Shown piece by piece: positions 33,443-43,355 of a stretch of DNA of 64,000 nt. The DNA comes from Chondrus crispus (Eukaryota; Rhodophyta; Florideophyceae; Gigartinales; Gigartinaceae). The position numbers were made by a program, and so were the translations under genes. Below the pieces are notes generated by a model that worked only from the letters and a program-made list of their open reading frames with translations, ran no database searches and was not told the DNA's origin. The stretch covers positions 124,001 through 188,000 of the forward strand of contig NW_005178965.1 of NCBI RefSeq assembly GCF_000350225.1. Direction: 5' to 3'. Numbering within the stretch: the stretch's first letter is position 1; every line of letters begins with the position of its first letter.

Positions 33443-33934
33443 ATGCTCACGCGTACTTACGATGAGCCACCATTTACCATCGTGCCGGGGACCTGTGCCG
33501 CAAAATCCATGCCCCGTTTGTACCGGGACCGCGTTCTTGACGTTGGGCGACCGGTAAGCGTCCTTGAAGTATATCGCGCGGTGAGGGTCGAAATGAGGAT
33601 GGAGAGTGAAAAAGGAATCGGTGAGTTCCTTGAGCCAAAGGCCAAAGCCGCAAGCCCTGCTACTGTTCGCATGTTCGAACTTTTTTTGGTGGAAAACAGG
33701 GCGAGGAACAGGAATCGTCCAGGGATGAAGCGAACGGCAAAGCAGATAATTCGCCGAGACACAGATGCAATAGGGATGTTGAAACAGAAGTTGGTGGCCG
33801 CCAAGAGGGCTTATGATTGCCCGTTGGCGCTTGCGCAGTTTTCTAACTCGTTTTGGGACAGCGCAAGTGTAGAGTTCGAAAAGCCCCTTGAGGACACGTG
33901 GATGGTGAGGGTGAGAGGATCGCAAGAGAAATGA
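33443..33934 (+). CDS. Hypothetical protein, 163 codons
   Basis: An ATG-started frame of 163 codons follows the inverted duplication. It is rich in charged residues (VENRARNRNRPGMKRTAKQI, IRRDTDAIGMLKQKLVAAKR) and has no membrane segment or known motif. The opposite strand is also open over 33371-34021, but that frame has a less protein-like composition. It lacks homologues within the window and has no transposon motif. It may be a gene, an exon, or chance. Confidence 0.25.
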   Translation: MLTRTYDEPPFTIVPGTCAAKSMPRLYRDRVLDVGRPVSVLEVYRAVRVEMRMESEKGIGEFLEPKAKAASPATVRMFELFLVENRARNRNRPGMKRTAKQIIRRDTDAIGMLKQKLVAAKRAYDCPLALAQFSNSFWDSASVEFEKPLEDTWMVRVRGSQEK

Positions 33935-34163
33935 TTTCGTTTTCAGAATGGCAACGACAGCATGATGCAGAGCGTGATAGACGAGATGGTCTCGTCGTCT
34001 AGAGTTGCGTGTATGGTACATACAATGAGTAAATAAGAACTCGACCTCTTTGATGTTGGCCTAATTACGTTCTATAGAATTAATAGTTCACAAGTTTACT
34101 TAAAAGCTAGCAAAAAAGCATTCGATGAGCGCTTGTATCGAGAGGCTCTCGTCAATTCAAATT

Positions 34164-34751
34164 TTACGATGCTCGGTCTGCACCACCGGGCCAGAACCCA
34201 TCATCTTCGAACAAAGGCAGCTGCCTAGAACGTCTAATCTCTATCAAAGCTCGCAACAAGCGGTGAAAATCGTTCCGCAACGCAGTCCTCTTGGAGAGAT
34301 CTTCTTCCATGCAAAAGCTTAATAAACTACTTTCCAAGTGCTTGAGTGGCCTATTGCTCCATACGTCCCTTGACTGACGAACTTTCCATACGCGAGCAAT
34401 ACTGATTACAGTCACTGATTCGGAAAGCATCATCTTCAATAATAGAAAGTCACTGAGCTCTGTGCCTACAACCCGTTCGCCATAGACATCGTCGTCAACA
34501 CTAGGCTGTCCCTCATTAGGTATAGCCGCCGTAGACATGGAATGTATATTAATATTGCTGTATTGGGGCCGCACGGCCAGTTCAGATACCCAGAAGCGCT
34601 GGATGCGCTTGCCAAGACGCATCTGACTCCGAAGGGGGTAGTTTGAGTAAGTGTGAGACAAACGGTCATACGTACTTAAAATGGTTTGTACATAACCAAG
34701 AAGGCCATCAACTGATCCATCACACAGCTTTCCTTGACGATGAAGTTTCAT
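34164..34751 (-). CDS. Hypothetical protein, 195 codons
   Basis: An ATG-started minus-strand frame with a helical, Leu-rich composition (MKLHRQGKLCDGSVDGLLGY, DFLLLKMMLSESVTVISIA, LLSFCMEEDLSKRTALRNDF). I recognise no domain. It lies in the same orientation as the open frames at 37200-38570 and could be a downstream exon or gene of the same locus. The flanking 300 bp on each side hold nothing recognisable. Confidence 0.3.
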   Translation of the reverse strand: MKLHRQGKLCDGSVDGLLGYVQTILSTYDRLSHTYSNYPLRSQMRLGKRIQRFWVSELAVRPQYSNINIHSMSTAAIPNEGQPSVDDDVYGERVVGTELSDFLLLKMMLSESVTVISIARVWKVRQSRDVWSNRPLKHLESSLLSFCMEEDLSKRTALRNDFHRLLRALIEIRRSRQLPLFEDDGFWPGGADRAS

Positions 34752-36319
34752 TAATAAACGCTTTACAGCGGCCTTCTCATCTGCGAACTCAAAATTGGTA
34801 GCCTTCTACGCGCAAGCAATTTTGCTTTTCGCATAACTATGCTGTTTCGACGCACAGTGCGCCTGGGAAAGTCCTTTATCGAACGCTGCTGCAGTTATGC
34901 GCTCTTGCAGAGCGCAAAACAGCCCGCTTTCTGACCGAATGCTTTTCGGGGAGCACTAATACAAGTAACTAGACCAAAGGTCCACAGATGACGTTAATTT
35001 GAATATAGTCCGCCCGATCCCGTTCCACAGCGAAAACGTTAAAACCTCGCAGACAGCGCGCTCCCGATCAGGCAAAGAAGCCCTTTGCGTGGCGGTAAGA
35101 CGGCGGCGTGCTTGATGTGAAGTATGAGTTGTTGATGGAACTGAAACGAAGCGACCTCGAATCCGGGTCTGATTGGCCGTCCGACCACGAAACGTCGTCG
35201 GCCGTAAGCTGAGATGCCTCGAGGGGGGTAAGGCGATAGTCATTAGGAGATCTGTGTTGGTGGATGCGGGTTGCATTGAAAATGGATTGCGGGCGGAGAG
35301 CCGAGGAAAGAGGATGGTAGCGGGCTGTGATGGTTCAGTGGCGACTACACCATTGTCGATGGTCATGGTCACATGATGACCTTGAACGTTTCAGAATGGC
35401 CACGTCATCACACGGTCTGAGCGCGTTCTGGTACCGGATCGAAACGAATGGAATTGTCACTGTGTGGACCGGTGCTTGCACTCGTCGCAAGCAATGTCGA
35501 TCTGTAAAGTCAAGCATTGTAAGCCGTATTTTTATAATGTCGCTTCCGAGCTCTTAACCGTACGCGTTCGGGACGTACCCCTTGAATGCGCACGGCCACT
35601 CCGAGTATTTTTGCCACGGTTCCAGGTCGACTGCAGGCGCTATTCTCTTGGCGGCTCCTCTGAGAGTAAGAAGCGTAACAAAATCGTTGCGCAATTTCTG
35701 TAGTTGGAAAAGAAGAACTTGCGCGTGTCTTTATTTAAGATAGAAGGGGCGTCTGCCGAAATTCGCATCAGATTTTTTCAAACTGAGCAGAACATTAATC
35801 TCGTCGAAGTGCAGCCCGAACAAAAGGCTATTGAGGCAGCCGAAATGAAGGCGCGGACAGACCGGCCGGCGGTGAGTGATCCCTGAAAATGACCAAACGT
35901 CCACAGCCAGGACATTACTTTTTTTGATTCATGTACGAACTGCTCCCAACGAAGTGAGAACTGATGATAGTCCGGCACAGAATGCCACTTGTGCCATAGA
36001 CACTCTTTAACGGTTCTATCTGCTTCGTCTCAGCTTGCTTGTATTTCACGCACTTCCGAACGCCACAAGTACTTATGAAAACACAATGGGAAAGTCTTAT
36101 TTGCAAGCATGAACATAACCAGACCACACTAAAACCGTCTGCCAACACACACGCTCCACCTTTGTCCACACCATGATCCATTCATTCTCGATCCCCCAGT
36201 TAGAAGCTATCTATCATGGATATCCTGCGTGTTTCCCTCACAGGCAACAACGAAGATAGCGACCCATCTGTAAATCAGTTTCAACAACCTACTGACTTCA
36301 CGTAGTAGGCTAAAAACAT
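34752..36319. other. No recognised gene
   Basis: Frames up to 138 codons exist (35372-34956 minus; 35704-35886 plus) but none has a motif I recognise. Composition is balanced and non-repetitive, unlike the transposon-derived neighbours, so this may be ordinary intergenic or intronic host DNA. Confidence 0.4.
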
Positions 36320-36737
36320 TTATGGTGGCCGTCGACATACGTGGCATGGGACTCTTGCCTTCGAATATAACTCCGTATTTTCCCGGAATTTACTGCAAAG
36401 CCCTTTTACATCGATAAGCGAAAAGGTCTGGTACATATTAACTTCTAAGAAGTAGTTTTGGCATGTAGCATAGAGTAAATAAAAGCGGGCCAATCTTTTC
36501 GACGTGACCCTGTTGTAAGGCGGTGCATGTTTCTTCTTCAAATTCAAATTCATGGACAATACCTTCATGAATTGTTTCTCTGGGTTTTACCTTTTCCCCA
36601 AAACCCACCCACTTACCAATCCCGAATCCATGTGCTTTCCTCTCCAGAATTTCAGAGTTATTATCCCAGTTTTGTGCAAGAAAAATGAACGTAGAAGCAT
36701 TAACTTGGTCAGTAATGCGCAAGCGCGGGACATACAT
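36320..36737 (-). pseudogene. MTH1/NUDT1-like Nudix sequence, frameshifted
   Basis: From ATG at 36737 the minus strand reads STFIFLAQNW, then KAHGFGIGKWVGFGEKVK, then RETIHEGIVHEF and EEET, then KIGPLLF. This follows the order of the oxidised-nucleotide hydrolase MTH1 (strand, GFG-x-G-x-W-x-GFG-x-KV, Nudix box, strand). The Nudix box is damaged: the second Gly is Glu, the Arg before the catalytic Glu is His, and there is an extra residue. A shift near 36490 moves into the frame with YFLEVNMYQTF, which resembles the following MTH1 strand. The rest of the protein (about 60 residues) is not found. Family members remove 8-oxo-dGTP. This looks like a pseudogene, or less likely an exon of a diverged gene. 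Confidence 0.5.
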
Positions 36738-37199
36738 GTATGAAGTTCGTTTGAAAAGCGTACAAAATGTTTAGTGCAGAGGTCTCGTCGAGTTATGGGC
36801 CATCGAGACGAGGGACTTGCAATTATTCAACTACTTTATTCTGCTAACTGGCGACACCACTTCAATTCGCAGTATTCATCTCGTCCCATGCGTGTTCCAC
36901 ATATTGTTCACAGACGCGTTTCCAAACTATAGTGCTCCTCCGATGACCTCACAGTACCCGAACCCGCGGCTGATTTCTAAAGCGTTCCTGTTTCAATAGA
37001 AAAATAGTCAACTTCGGTGTCTACATTTTAGATTGGAGCACAGGTGTCACCTATCCCATCCCCTACGAACCCTTCCACACGCTCTTCGACCGTCATATCG
37101 TGCGAAATGCAGCATGGCTCCATCACAAATGTCGTCTCGTCGCTAAACCGTAAACGTCGTGACAGAAACACTATTGACAACTACTGAAGAGAACAACAA

Positions 37200-38570
37200 A
37201 AACTCCTTCTGATGATTTCTCGCGCCCTCTTGTATTTCACTATATCCGTTTTTCTCTCTTGCTGTCGGGGTCCCTGCAGTCTTTGGGAACAATTCTTAAT
37301 TAGGATAAGTACCGTTCGCTATGTAGTATATCTAAATAAGCACCTCCACATCGACGCTATAGTTACCAAGTATAGTCCGAAAATCACCAGATAGGATCCT
37401 TCTGAAACTGTCAATTACTGAGAGAATGTTCAAATCATTCATAAAGCCTAGTTGTCGGGACGCAAGGTGCCAAATAAGTAGATTCAGATCAGCTCCTACA
37501 TCTTGGCGAAGAGTTGGGGCCCTTATCGGACCAACCACTATTCCCTGTATACCTCTTCGATAATTGCTCTATTGCCAACCGGTACCATCTTCGAAGCCAC
37601 TGCATCTCAGAAAGCCCACAAGAGCAAAATGCCTTGCAATCATCATGAGCTCTTCCTCTGTGCGATCACGAAGAAACTTTCTCGAAGCAAGAAACAACTT
37701 ACCGACAAAACTCTTCCATCGAACACCACGCAGTAGATTGTCCTAGGCGGAAGTATATGTTCATACTACTGCGGTACAGCCATACGAAGGATGTCGTTGA
37801 GCAGACAATACTTCCAAAGCGGAGATACACCAAATATTCCTGTGAAAAGCGGTAGCCATCGCGGAAGTAGGAATAAAAATTCCTACTGTCGTCGCCTGCA
37901 ACATTTTGTTGAACATTATCCCTGCCACACGACAACGACGGTCGGACTGCTCTTCTGTATACACCGGACCCATCATGTTTGAACCATCTGATCGCATTTG
38001 TGTCGTTTGCAAATAGTAATCAAGCGTGATTCGAGGATGCGCATCCTCAACACTCTGTTCAATGTTTAGCGCTCTCCCTGGTTTCAATCTGCGCTTTAGG
38101 TTAGCGAACAGTATAGCTTCTGTTGCCAGTTGTGTCCACAAGGACGCTGCCGTTTCATCATCATTGTCTGCAGCAGTGGTGTCGGAAGACGCACGTATTG
38201 ACGACGGCATGAAATGGAGGTGAGGTGAAGCCAACAATGCATGCGTTTCAATACCCTGTTGGGCCCAACAGAACATTGAAACGCATTCATTGTCTCTTGC
38301 ACCCGGGTGCGAAAGAACAAAAACAATTTCCTGGGAGAGAGTGATCTTCACATTTTGGAACCAAACATTTTCTCTGAAACCGTCTTGCGACAAGTGCTTG
38401 TGCACAAGAAAAACGTACAACCGCACACACGCCTCCCATAAACTGTGATGAGTGCGCAGGGATTCTAAGACCTGCACTGAAGGTGCATTTTTATTGTGAA
38501 TTATGGATGTATGAGGCAGCTTTATGTCATATTCATTTTCGTGCCCGTTCACAAAATACACCAGGCACAT
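37200..38570 (-). CDS. Possible spliced host gene, function unknown
   Basis: From ATG at 38570 the minus strand is open for 269 codons (to 37761). Within it a 47-nt candidate intron (37886-37840, GTAGGA...TTTTCACAG) joins in phase to a frame that avoids the stop (EYLVYLRFGSIV, SSMNIYFRLGQSTAW). A second candidate intron of 45 nt (37702-37658, GTAAGTT...ATCGCACAG) follows. Downstream, 37560-37335 is open with LRQDVGADLNLLIWHLASRQ. The exon chain is my inference; phases after the second intron do not fit cleanly, so further introns or decay are possible. No known domain is recognised. It is in host-like sequence with no transposon features. Confidence 0.35.
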
Positions 38571-38849
38571 ATTCTACTAACCAAGGAATTTTGAGGGTAC
38601 TAAACTTATGACCTTTCCGTATCACTCACGGCAGTAGCGCAACGGTAGCATGGGCTAAATATACGGTACTCTTCTGGGCGGCTTACTTTCACATAAAGGG
38701 TTAATTGTAAAATTCTGCCTTTGCGTCTTCCGGCCTTCCATCGCCCACATCTCCCCCACGGGCCACGCTTCCGTTGTTCATCCCCCACCCCCTCTCCCCA
38801 GTCTCATATATCCTCACAAACGGTCCCTCTCACCTATTGTGAGAATATA

Positions 38850-39214
38850 CCGCGCTCTATTCCCGCGCAAACAATTTCCCATAAGCAAAAGCTTGAAGAA
38901 AGAATTTCTGAACGGAAGAAGTGCGAATGCGAATTCAAACTTCTGAAAGGATTTAATGCGCCAAAGTCGCTATGAACAGAGACTGATATCTCTCATGCTA
39001 CTGTTTTAAACTTACAAGGATCCATGGGTGAAGAAGACGAGGAAGGCCTTCAAAAATTACTTCATCCCGAGAACACTTTCCCGGCCGCCGCTAGATTCTT
39101 TCGGAGACTGAAGAGAATCTTATCCTTTCTAACACTATAGATGCATCTCAAACGAGGTTTGCAGTGGATGCTTCTCTCAGTGAGAGTATCTATGGTCAGA
39201 TAGCGGATGCAGGA
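38850..39214 (+). pseudogene. Pogo-like transposase A, N-terminal part
   Basis: AQTISHKQKLEERISERKKC at about 38866-38930 matches RAQTVAHKERLAARDAERER of transposase B (50219). Further on, DASLSESIYGQIADAG (to 39214) is the helix-turn-helix region before the DDE domain. Frameshifts and a stop (39137) separate these. The sequence is interrupted at 39215 by a solo LTR and resumes at 43356 after the CAGGA target duplication. Confidence 0.5.
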
Positions 39215-39691
39215 TGTCGTGCACTGGAGGCCACGTGTGGCAGCCTCAGGCAGAGCGCGCGTGTTCGGGACGCGAGGGAGTGGGAAACTGGAGACCACCC
39301 GGTGATAACCGGCACCGGGGTCCGGGCGCGCGTGCGCGGTAAGTAGACACGGGTAAGAACAGACAAACACGGAGCGAAGCGAGCGTAATAGGGGAGTGAA
39401 GTGGCAACGGACGCGCGCAGGGGCGGTAGTATCCTCGGTAGCAGCGCGTGATAGAAAGGAGTGGGGGTTCAAGGGAATAGATGGGCTCGCGTGGTGTCGC
39501 ACAGGGTGTGCGAGGACAGGCGCGAGGCTACTACCGAGAATCCAGAAACATGAGAAAGAACCCCAGGCTTCGTGCCTGTTTACTTAGGGTGGAGCGTCGA
39601 CTATATAGTCGTCGACGCAGTAATAATAATAGCTTAAAATACGGTAATAATACCGGCGTACCAGCTTATATGCTGTACTGTACGCAATACC

Positions 39692-39844
39692 CCGGAGACC
39701 TAGATAGTAATTCGCGTTTCAATTTGCAAAATTCCGAATTGTCCCATATTGGAGCAAAATCTACTATATTGGAGCTCTTTCCAATTTAGTACGTCCGGGA
39801 CACACTATATTGGCCAATTTCCCCTTTTTTCTCACGTTAACTCA
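39692..39844 (+). repeat. Left terminal inverted repeat of Harbinger
   Basis: About 150 bp, matched in inverse at 43003-43154 with few mismatches. Contains the internal near-repeats TATTGGAGC and TTGGCCAATTT, which could serve as transposase sites. Confidence 0.88.
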
Positions 39845-39852
39845 CAGAACGG

Positions 39853-40018
39853 GTAACAGTTACAGCACAGCAGCAGCACAACAGCGGTGATGCCTGCTGA
39901 CCGCAGCCCGCCATAGTCTCATGGCTTCTCGGAGGCGTCTCCAGTCTCCATCAGCAGCCCCAGCAGAACGGGTAACTGTTACAAAAACCGCGGGGCGCGC
40001 CGTTTGCGTAACAGTTAC
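39853..40018. promoter_or_regulatory. Three GTAACNGTTAC palindromes before transposase
   Basis: The 11-bp palindrome GTAACAGTTAC or GTAACTGTTAC occurs at 39853-39863, 39972-39982 and 40008-40018, each extended by CGGG on one side. The core contains AACNG, the kind of site bound by Myb domains. Lying between the inverted repeat and the transposase start, they are good candidates for binding sites of the element's own Myb/SANT-like protein. That is inference. Confidence 0.5.
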
Positions 40019-40096
40019 CCGTTCATCGCAAGCTGCGCTTGCGTACATAGAGCAGCGTAGCGGTGATGCCTGGTGAACGCAGCGCGTCACAGTCTC

Positions 40097-41614
40097 ATGG
40101 CCCCTCGGAGGTGTCATCAGCAGCCCGACCACGATATCCAGCGCCTGCGCGCCAGCGCTCGGGCTTTTACGGAGCTCCGTCGCGCGCGAGAGGACCACGA
40201 GGACGAGCATTTGCTCGATGCGGGCCTTGAGCTCGAGGGAGACCTCATGCGCAGCTCCAGCGACGACTCGCTAGGGTCCGCGGCCCTACTAGGTGCCGAC
40301 TTGGAGCCTGTGCGCATTGCCAACGTGCTGGCCGCCGCAGAGGTATGGACCCTTCAGCGGGTCTATAACGATGTAATTATGGTGCGCAACGCGTGCATTG
40401 AGGCCTCCACCTCTCGTGTGCGACGCAGCATCGACCGTGACGCCGAGCGCATGTTCGCGGTCGTCGTTCAGCTTGACCCGGGCGTCTTTTTTCTGCAAAT
40501 GCGAATGACGAAAGACACCTTCCTCACTTTATTGGAAGCTGTTGAGCCGAATTTTGATAGAGACCCCAGCACCCGCGGGCCGAAGCCGAAGCCGTTCGTG
40601 CTTGCGGTGTTGTACACCGTTCGAGTGTTTGCGCAAGGGATCTCCAGCTGGTCCGCAACGGCCATCGATTGGGACCTAGGGAGGTCCACTCTCCAACAAT
40701 CGTGGCTCCCTCGCGTTGCACTAATTATAACGCTGGCGATGCCGATTCCCAGATTGCCGGACGCGTCTGACAGCGCGGCCTGGGCCGAGATAACGTCCGG
40801 CTTTGACTCGCTGTGCCGCTCTCGGGTGGCGATGAATGCCAGGAGCGCAAGAAGTTGGCGTCGGAATCTGCCGCGCGGGACTGACATTTTCGGGAACATT
40901 GCCATGAAGATTGACGGCATGCAAGGGCGGCTTGCGGAGATGCCGCGCGGGCTGCCTCGCGCCGCGGCGCAAGAGTACTACAGCAGCAAGTGCGCTTGCT
41001 ATTCCGTCGGCAGCCTGTTCGGTGTGGACCACCGCGGCGTCTTTACGTTCGCGGCGGTAGGCTTTCAAGGATCATCCAGCGACATGGCCATGCTGAAGTC
41101 TACGAAGCTATGGGGCGCTATGTGCGGCGACCCGTCATTGCACAGCCGGCGTCTTCCGGAGGGGTGCACGGTCATCGCGGACTCTGGGTTCGTGCTTCGC
41201 GAGTGGATGATGATACCTTTTTCGCAAGCGAGCGTATCCTCTGGCCCGAACAAAGACCGCTGCGCGGCATACAATTTTCTTTTGGCTCAAATTAGAGTTA
41301 TAACGCAAAATGCATTCGCGTGTCTAAAAGGACGGTGGCCTATTTTGCGCTGTCTCCCGTGCTCTATCGAGATCGCGGGCAGTGTGATTTTCGCCAGCCC
41401 GTGCTTGCACAACTTCCTAGAAAACGCGAGAAGCAGGTACGACGCAGCGTGGGAGGAGGAGTCCTGCAGCGCGGAGCGCCAGCAGAGCACAGAAGACGCC
41501 TTTGCGGCACCTCCGTGCCCCAACGATGTGTGCGCCTCGCTTGCAAGGGGCAGGTACGAGCGGGTGCGACAGGTCGTACGGATGGGCATGGGGTGGGTGA
41601 ATGAGGGTACATAG
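40097..41614 (+). CDS. Harbinger DDE transposase (catalytic Glu replaced)
   Basis: Intact frame of 505 residues from ATG 40097 (MAPRRCHQQPDH); an upstream in-frame GTG at 40073 is ignored because eukaryotes start at ATG. The HARBI1-type domain is clear: IDGMQG (D273), VDHRGVFTFAAVGFQGSSSD (D329), VIADSGFVLREWMMIPF, and AFACLKGRWPILRC near the end. The third catalytic residue, normally Glu in the IEN-AFG-LKGRW motif, is Gln404 here (ITQNAF). The enzyme would cut and paste the element in the nucleus together with its Myb-like partner. The frame is undamaged, so the family was recently active, but this copy is probably catalytically dead. Confidence 0.9.
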   Translation: MAPRRCHQQPDHDIQRLRASARAFTELRRAREDHEDEHLLDAGLELEGDLMRSSSDDSLGSAALLGADLEPVRIANVLAAAEVWTLQRVYNDVIMVRNACIEASTSRVRRSIDRDAERMFAVVVQLDPGVFFLQMRMTKDTFLTLLEAVEPNFDRDPSTRGPKPKPFVLAVLYTVRVFAQGISSWSATAIDWDLGRSTLQQSWLPRVALIITLAMPIPRLPDASDSAAWAEITSGFDSLCRSRVAMNARSARSWRRNLPRGTDIFGNIAMKIDGMQGRLAEMPRGLPRAAAQEYYSSKCACYSVGSLFGVDHRGVFTFAAVGFQGSSSDMAMLKSTKLWGAMCGDPSLHSRRLPEGCTVIADSGFVLREWMMIPFSQASVSSGPNKDRCAAYNFLLAQIRVITQNAFACLKGRWPILRCLPCSIEIAGSVIFASPCLHNFLENARSRYDAAWEEESCSAERQQSTEDAFAAPPCPNDVCASLARGRYERVRQVVRMGMGWVNEGT

Positions 41615-41784
41615 GCGAGCTGCACATTTCGTAGTTTAGTTTAGAGTCTAATAAACTTAAGAGCGCTTAGAAAAGCACAGTGCGCGAAAGCTAGCTTTAC
41701 ATTATATGCTACAAACTATCTTCGAGGATGTCCAACAGCCCTAAACTTTTCTGAAGGGATCGGCGAGCGGATTCTGACAGACTT

Positions 41785-42942
41785 TCATTCGATAGGATCG
41801 CCATTGCCGTTCTTGCCTTCTCGCTCGCCGTACGCGCCGCTATATACTTCGCCTTTTCTTCGTCCACCGCCGTGGCACTGCTGGACTGCCTCCCTGTGCC
41901 TAAAGTCCCGCAAGGTTGCCGACACCTGCTCTGCGAAATTATCGCCGCACTCCGTGCGGCGACGGGAGCTTGCACGTTGAGCGGACTCCTCAGCGTCCCG
42001 CTCCCCTGCCTCGCGGATCGTGCGCTTTTTTCTAGTGACGTCCAGTGCCAGCATGGCCGCCGCTGCGGACCTCCTGGCTTCAGCAGGCGGCGACGGCCGG
42101 GCCAGAGCGTCAGTTGGCGCTGCGCGAGGGCCCCTGCCACTGGGGACCGGCTCAAACACTCCCTCGCCGTCCTGCTCCTCTTGAGAGAGGCGAAAGCGAC
42201 CCTCACTGCTGCCACTGTCGCTGTCACCGTCGCTGTCACTGTCTCTGTCACTATCGGATACCTCTGCCGTGTTGGCGGCGGCCGGCGCAACCTGGAAGGG
42301 GCGTTCGGAGGACCGCCGACACGCCGCTGACACGGAGGGGTTCCGTCCGAAGACTATTCGACCTTTCCCCCGCGAGTCTGTGGCCCCAAGCTTGTCAATC
42401 CACACTCGCTCCTCGTCCTCCGTCGACACGACAGTCGCCGTGGAACCCCTCAGCGCTTCACGATACGCTGCCTTCAGCGTTTGAAGATGGCGATACATTG
42501 TCGCCCCATGGTCCGCCTCCACCTCTGCTTGCTTGCCGTACGCATCGCGAAGTGACGGAACAGTACTCAGCAGCGCGCTGGTGAGCTTCACACGCCCGTT
42601 GCTCTTCTCCGCATGAGTGCGGCCCCCAATCGCGTTTTGTTACGCCGTCATGTTGTTCATGATCGCGTCGAGGAGCTTGTCACAGTGCGTGTTCATGACG
42701 AACCGTACCTTGCGCCTGCGCGTCGCGGCCGGGGTGACAGGTGGCTCCGCGGCAGGGCCGACGGGTGGTGCGATGGTGCGTAAGACCGACACGCCAGCAG
42801 CAGGGGCGGCAGGAGCGGCAGGAGCGGCAGGATTGGAAGGGGTGATAGGCGCCTTGCATGAGCTCCGTTGCCCTCCAGATGCGCGGCCGCCACTCGCGGG
42901 TCGGGTGCGAGAGACGCGTCGCGTACCTTTGCGCGGTAGCAT
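41785..42942 (-). pseudogene. Harbinger accessory Myb/SANT-like protein, one stop
   Basis: Minus-strand frame from ATG 42942 (MLPRKGTRRVSRTRPASGGR) is open to a TAA at 42640-42642 and continues in the same frame to 41785. Either one premature stop or a small unseen intron splits about 386 codons. The Myb/SANT-like part spans the stop (MNTHCDKLLDAIM, then VKLTSALLSTVPSLRD and HLQTLKAAYREAL). The remainder is acidic with an SDSDRDSDSDGDSDSGSS run and a charged C-terminal helix region. In Harbinger elements this protein binds DNA near the ends and brings the transposase to the nucleus. It is convergent with the transposase and ends 170 bp from it. Confidence 0.7.
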
Positions 42943-43002
42943 GGCGATATGTGTGCGTCCTGCTGGTGTTGGAGCCGCTGCTGCTCGTGGCGCGAACGAA
43001 TG

Positions 43003-43154
43003 GGGAGTTAACGTGATAAAAAAGGGAAATTGGCCAATATAGTGCGCCCGGACGTACTAAATTGGAAAGAGCTCCAATATCGTAGATTTTGCTCCAATAT
43101 GGGACATTTCGGAATTTCGCAAATTGAAACGCGAATTACTATCTAGGTCTCTGG
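43003..43154 (-). repeat. Right terminal inverted repeat of Harbinger
   Basis: Inverse of 39692-39844; ends GGTCTCTGG directly before the TACC duplication. Confidence 0.88.
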
Positions 43155-43355
43155 TACCGGGTTATGATACCCGAGTACACTTGGTGATCGTACACGAATA
43201 CACGTGGTGATAATACACGTTTACACGTCGATGATGAAGCTGTCAGTACTTCGACAGAGCTGACACCAGGCCGTGCCTGAGGGAGAAAAACACGTGTACA
43301 TGTGGGCTAACTCGCGTGTGCCTCGCTATAGAGGGAGGCATGTTAGTGCACTACA

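Larger units (their letters stand above)
39692..43154. mobile_element. PIF/Harbinger DNA transposon, 3463 bp
   Basis: Terminal inverted repeats of about 150 bp: left CCGGAGACCTAGATAG and right, reverse-complemented, CCAGAGACCTAGATAG, staying close to identical through TACGTCCGGG and ACGTTAACT. The flanks carry TACC on both sides (39688-39691 and 43155-43158), read as a 4-bp target duplication; a 3-bp duplication (ACC) with one more terminal base is equally possible and is the usual length for the superfamily. Inside are a plus-strand DDE transposase and a minus-strand Myb/SANT-like protein, the standard two-gene Harbinger set in convergent order. Confidence 0.92.
39215..43355 (-). mobile_element. 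Solo family X LTR (holding a Harbinger transposon)
   Basis: Starts TGTCGTGCACTGG and ends AGTGCACTACA, flanked by CAGGA on both sides (39210-39214 and 43356-43360), a perfect 5-bp target duplication. Without the nested Harbinger the LTR is about 674 bp. A TATA-like motif on the minus strand (39664-39673) and CACGTG-rich sequence at 43190-43300 suggest minus-strand sense. The truncated LTR at 16468-16907 is the same family. It is inserted in a pogo-like transposase sequence. Confidence 0.88.

Noticed and set aside
33371..34021. Minus-strand frame of 216 codons
   Set aside because: Composition is unlike a protein (very rich in His, Arg, Pro and Leu) and it overlaps a more plausible plus frame.
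38628..38700. tRNA-like stretch (TAGCGCAACGG resembles an A box)
   Set aside because: No B box (GGTTCGANTCC) follows at a proper distance and no acceptor stem pairs.
41872..42584. Plus-strand frames of 150-180 codons
   Set aside because: Complement of the Harbinger accessory gene; low-complexity composition follows from its repeats.
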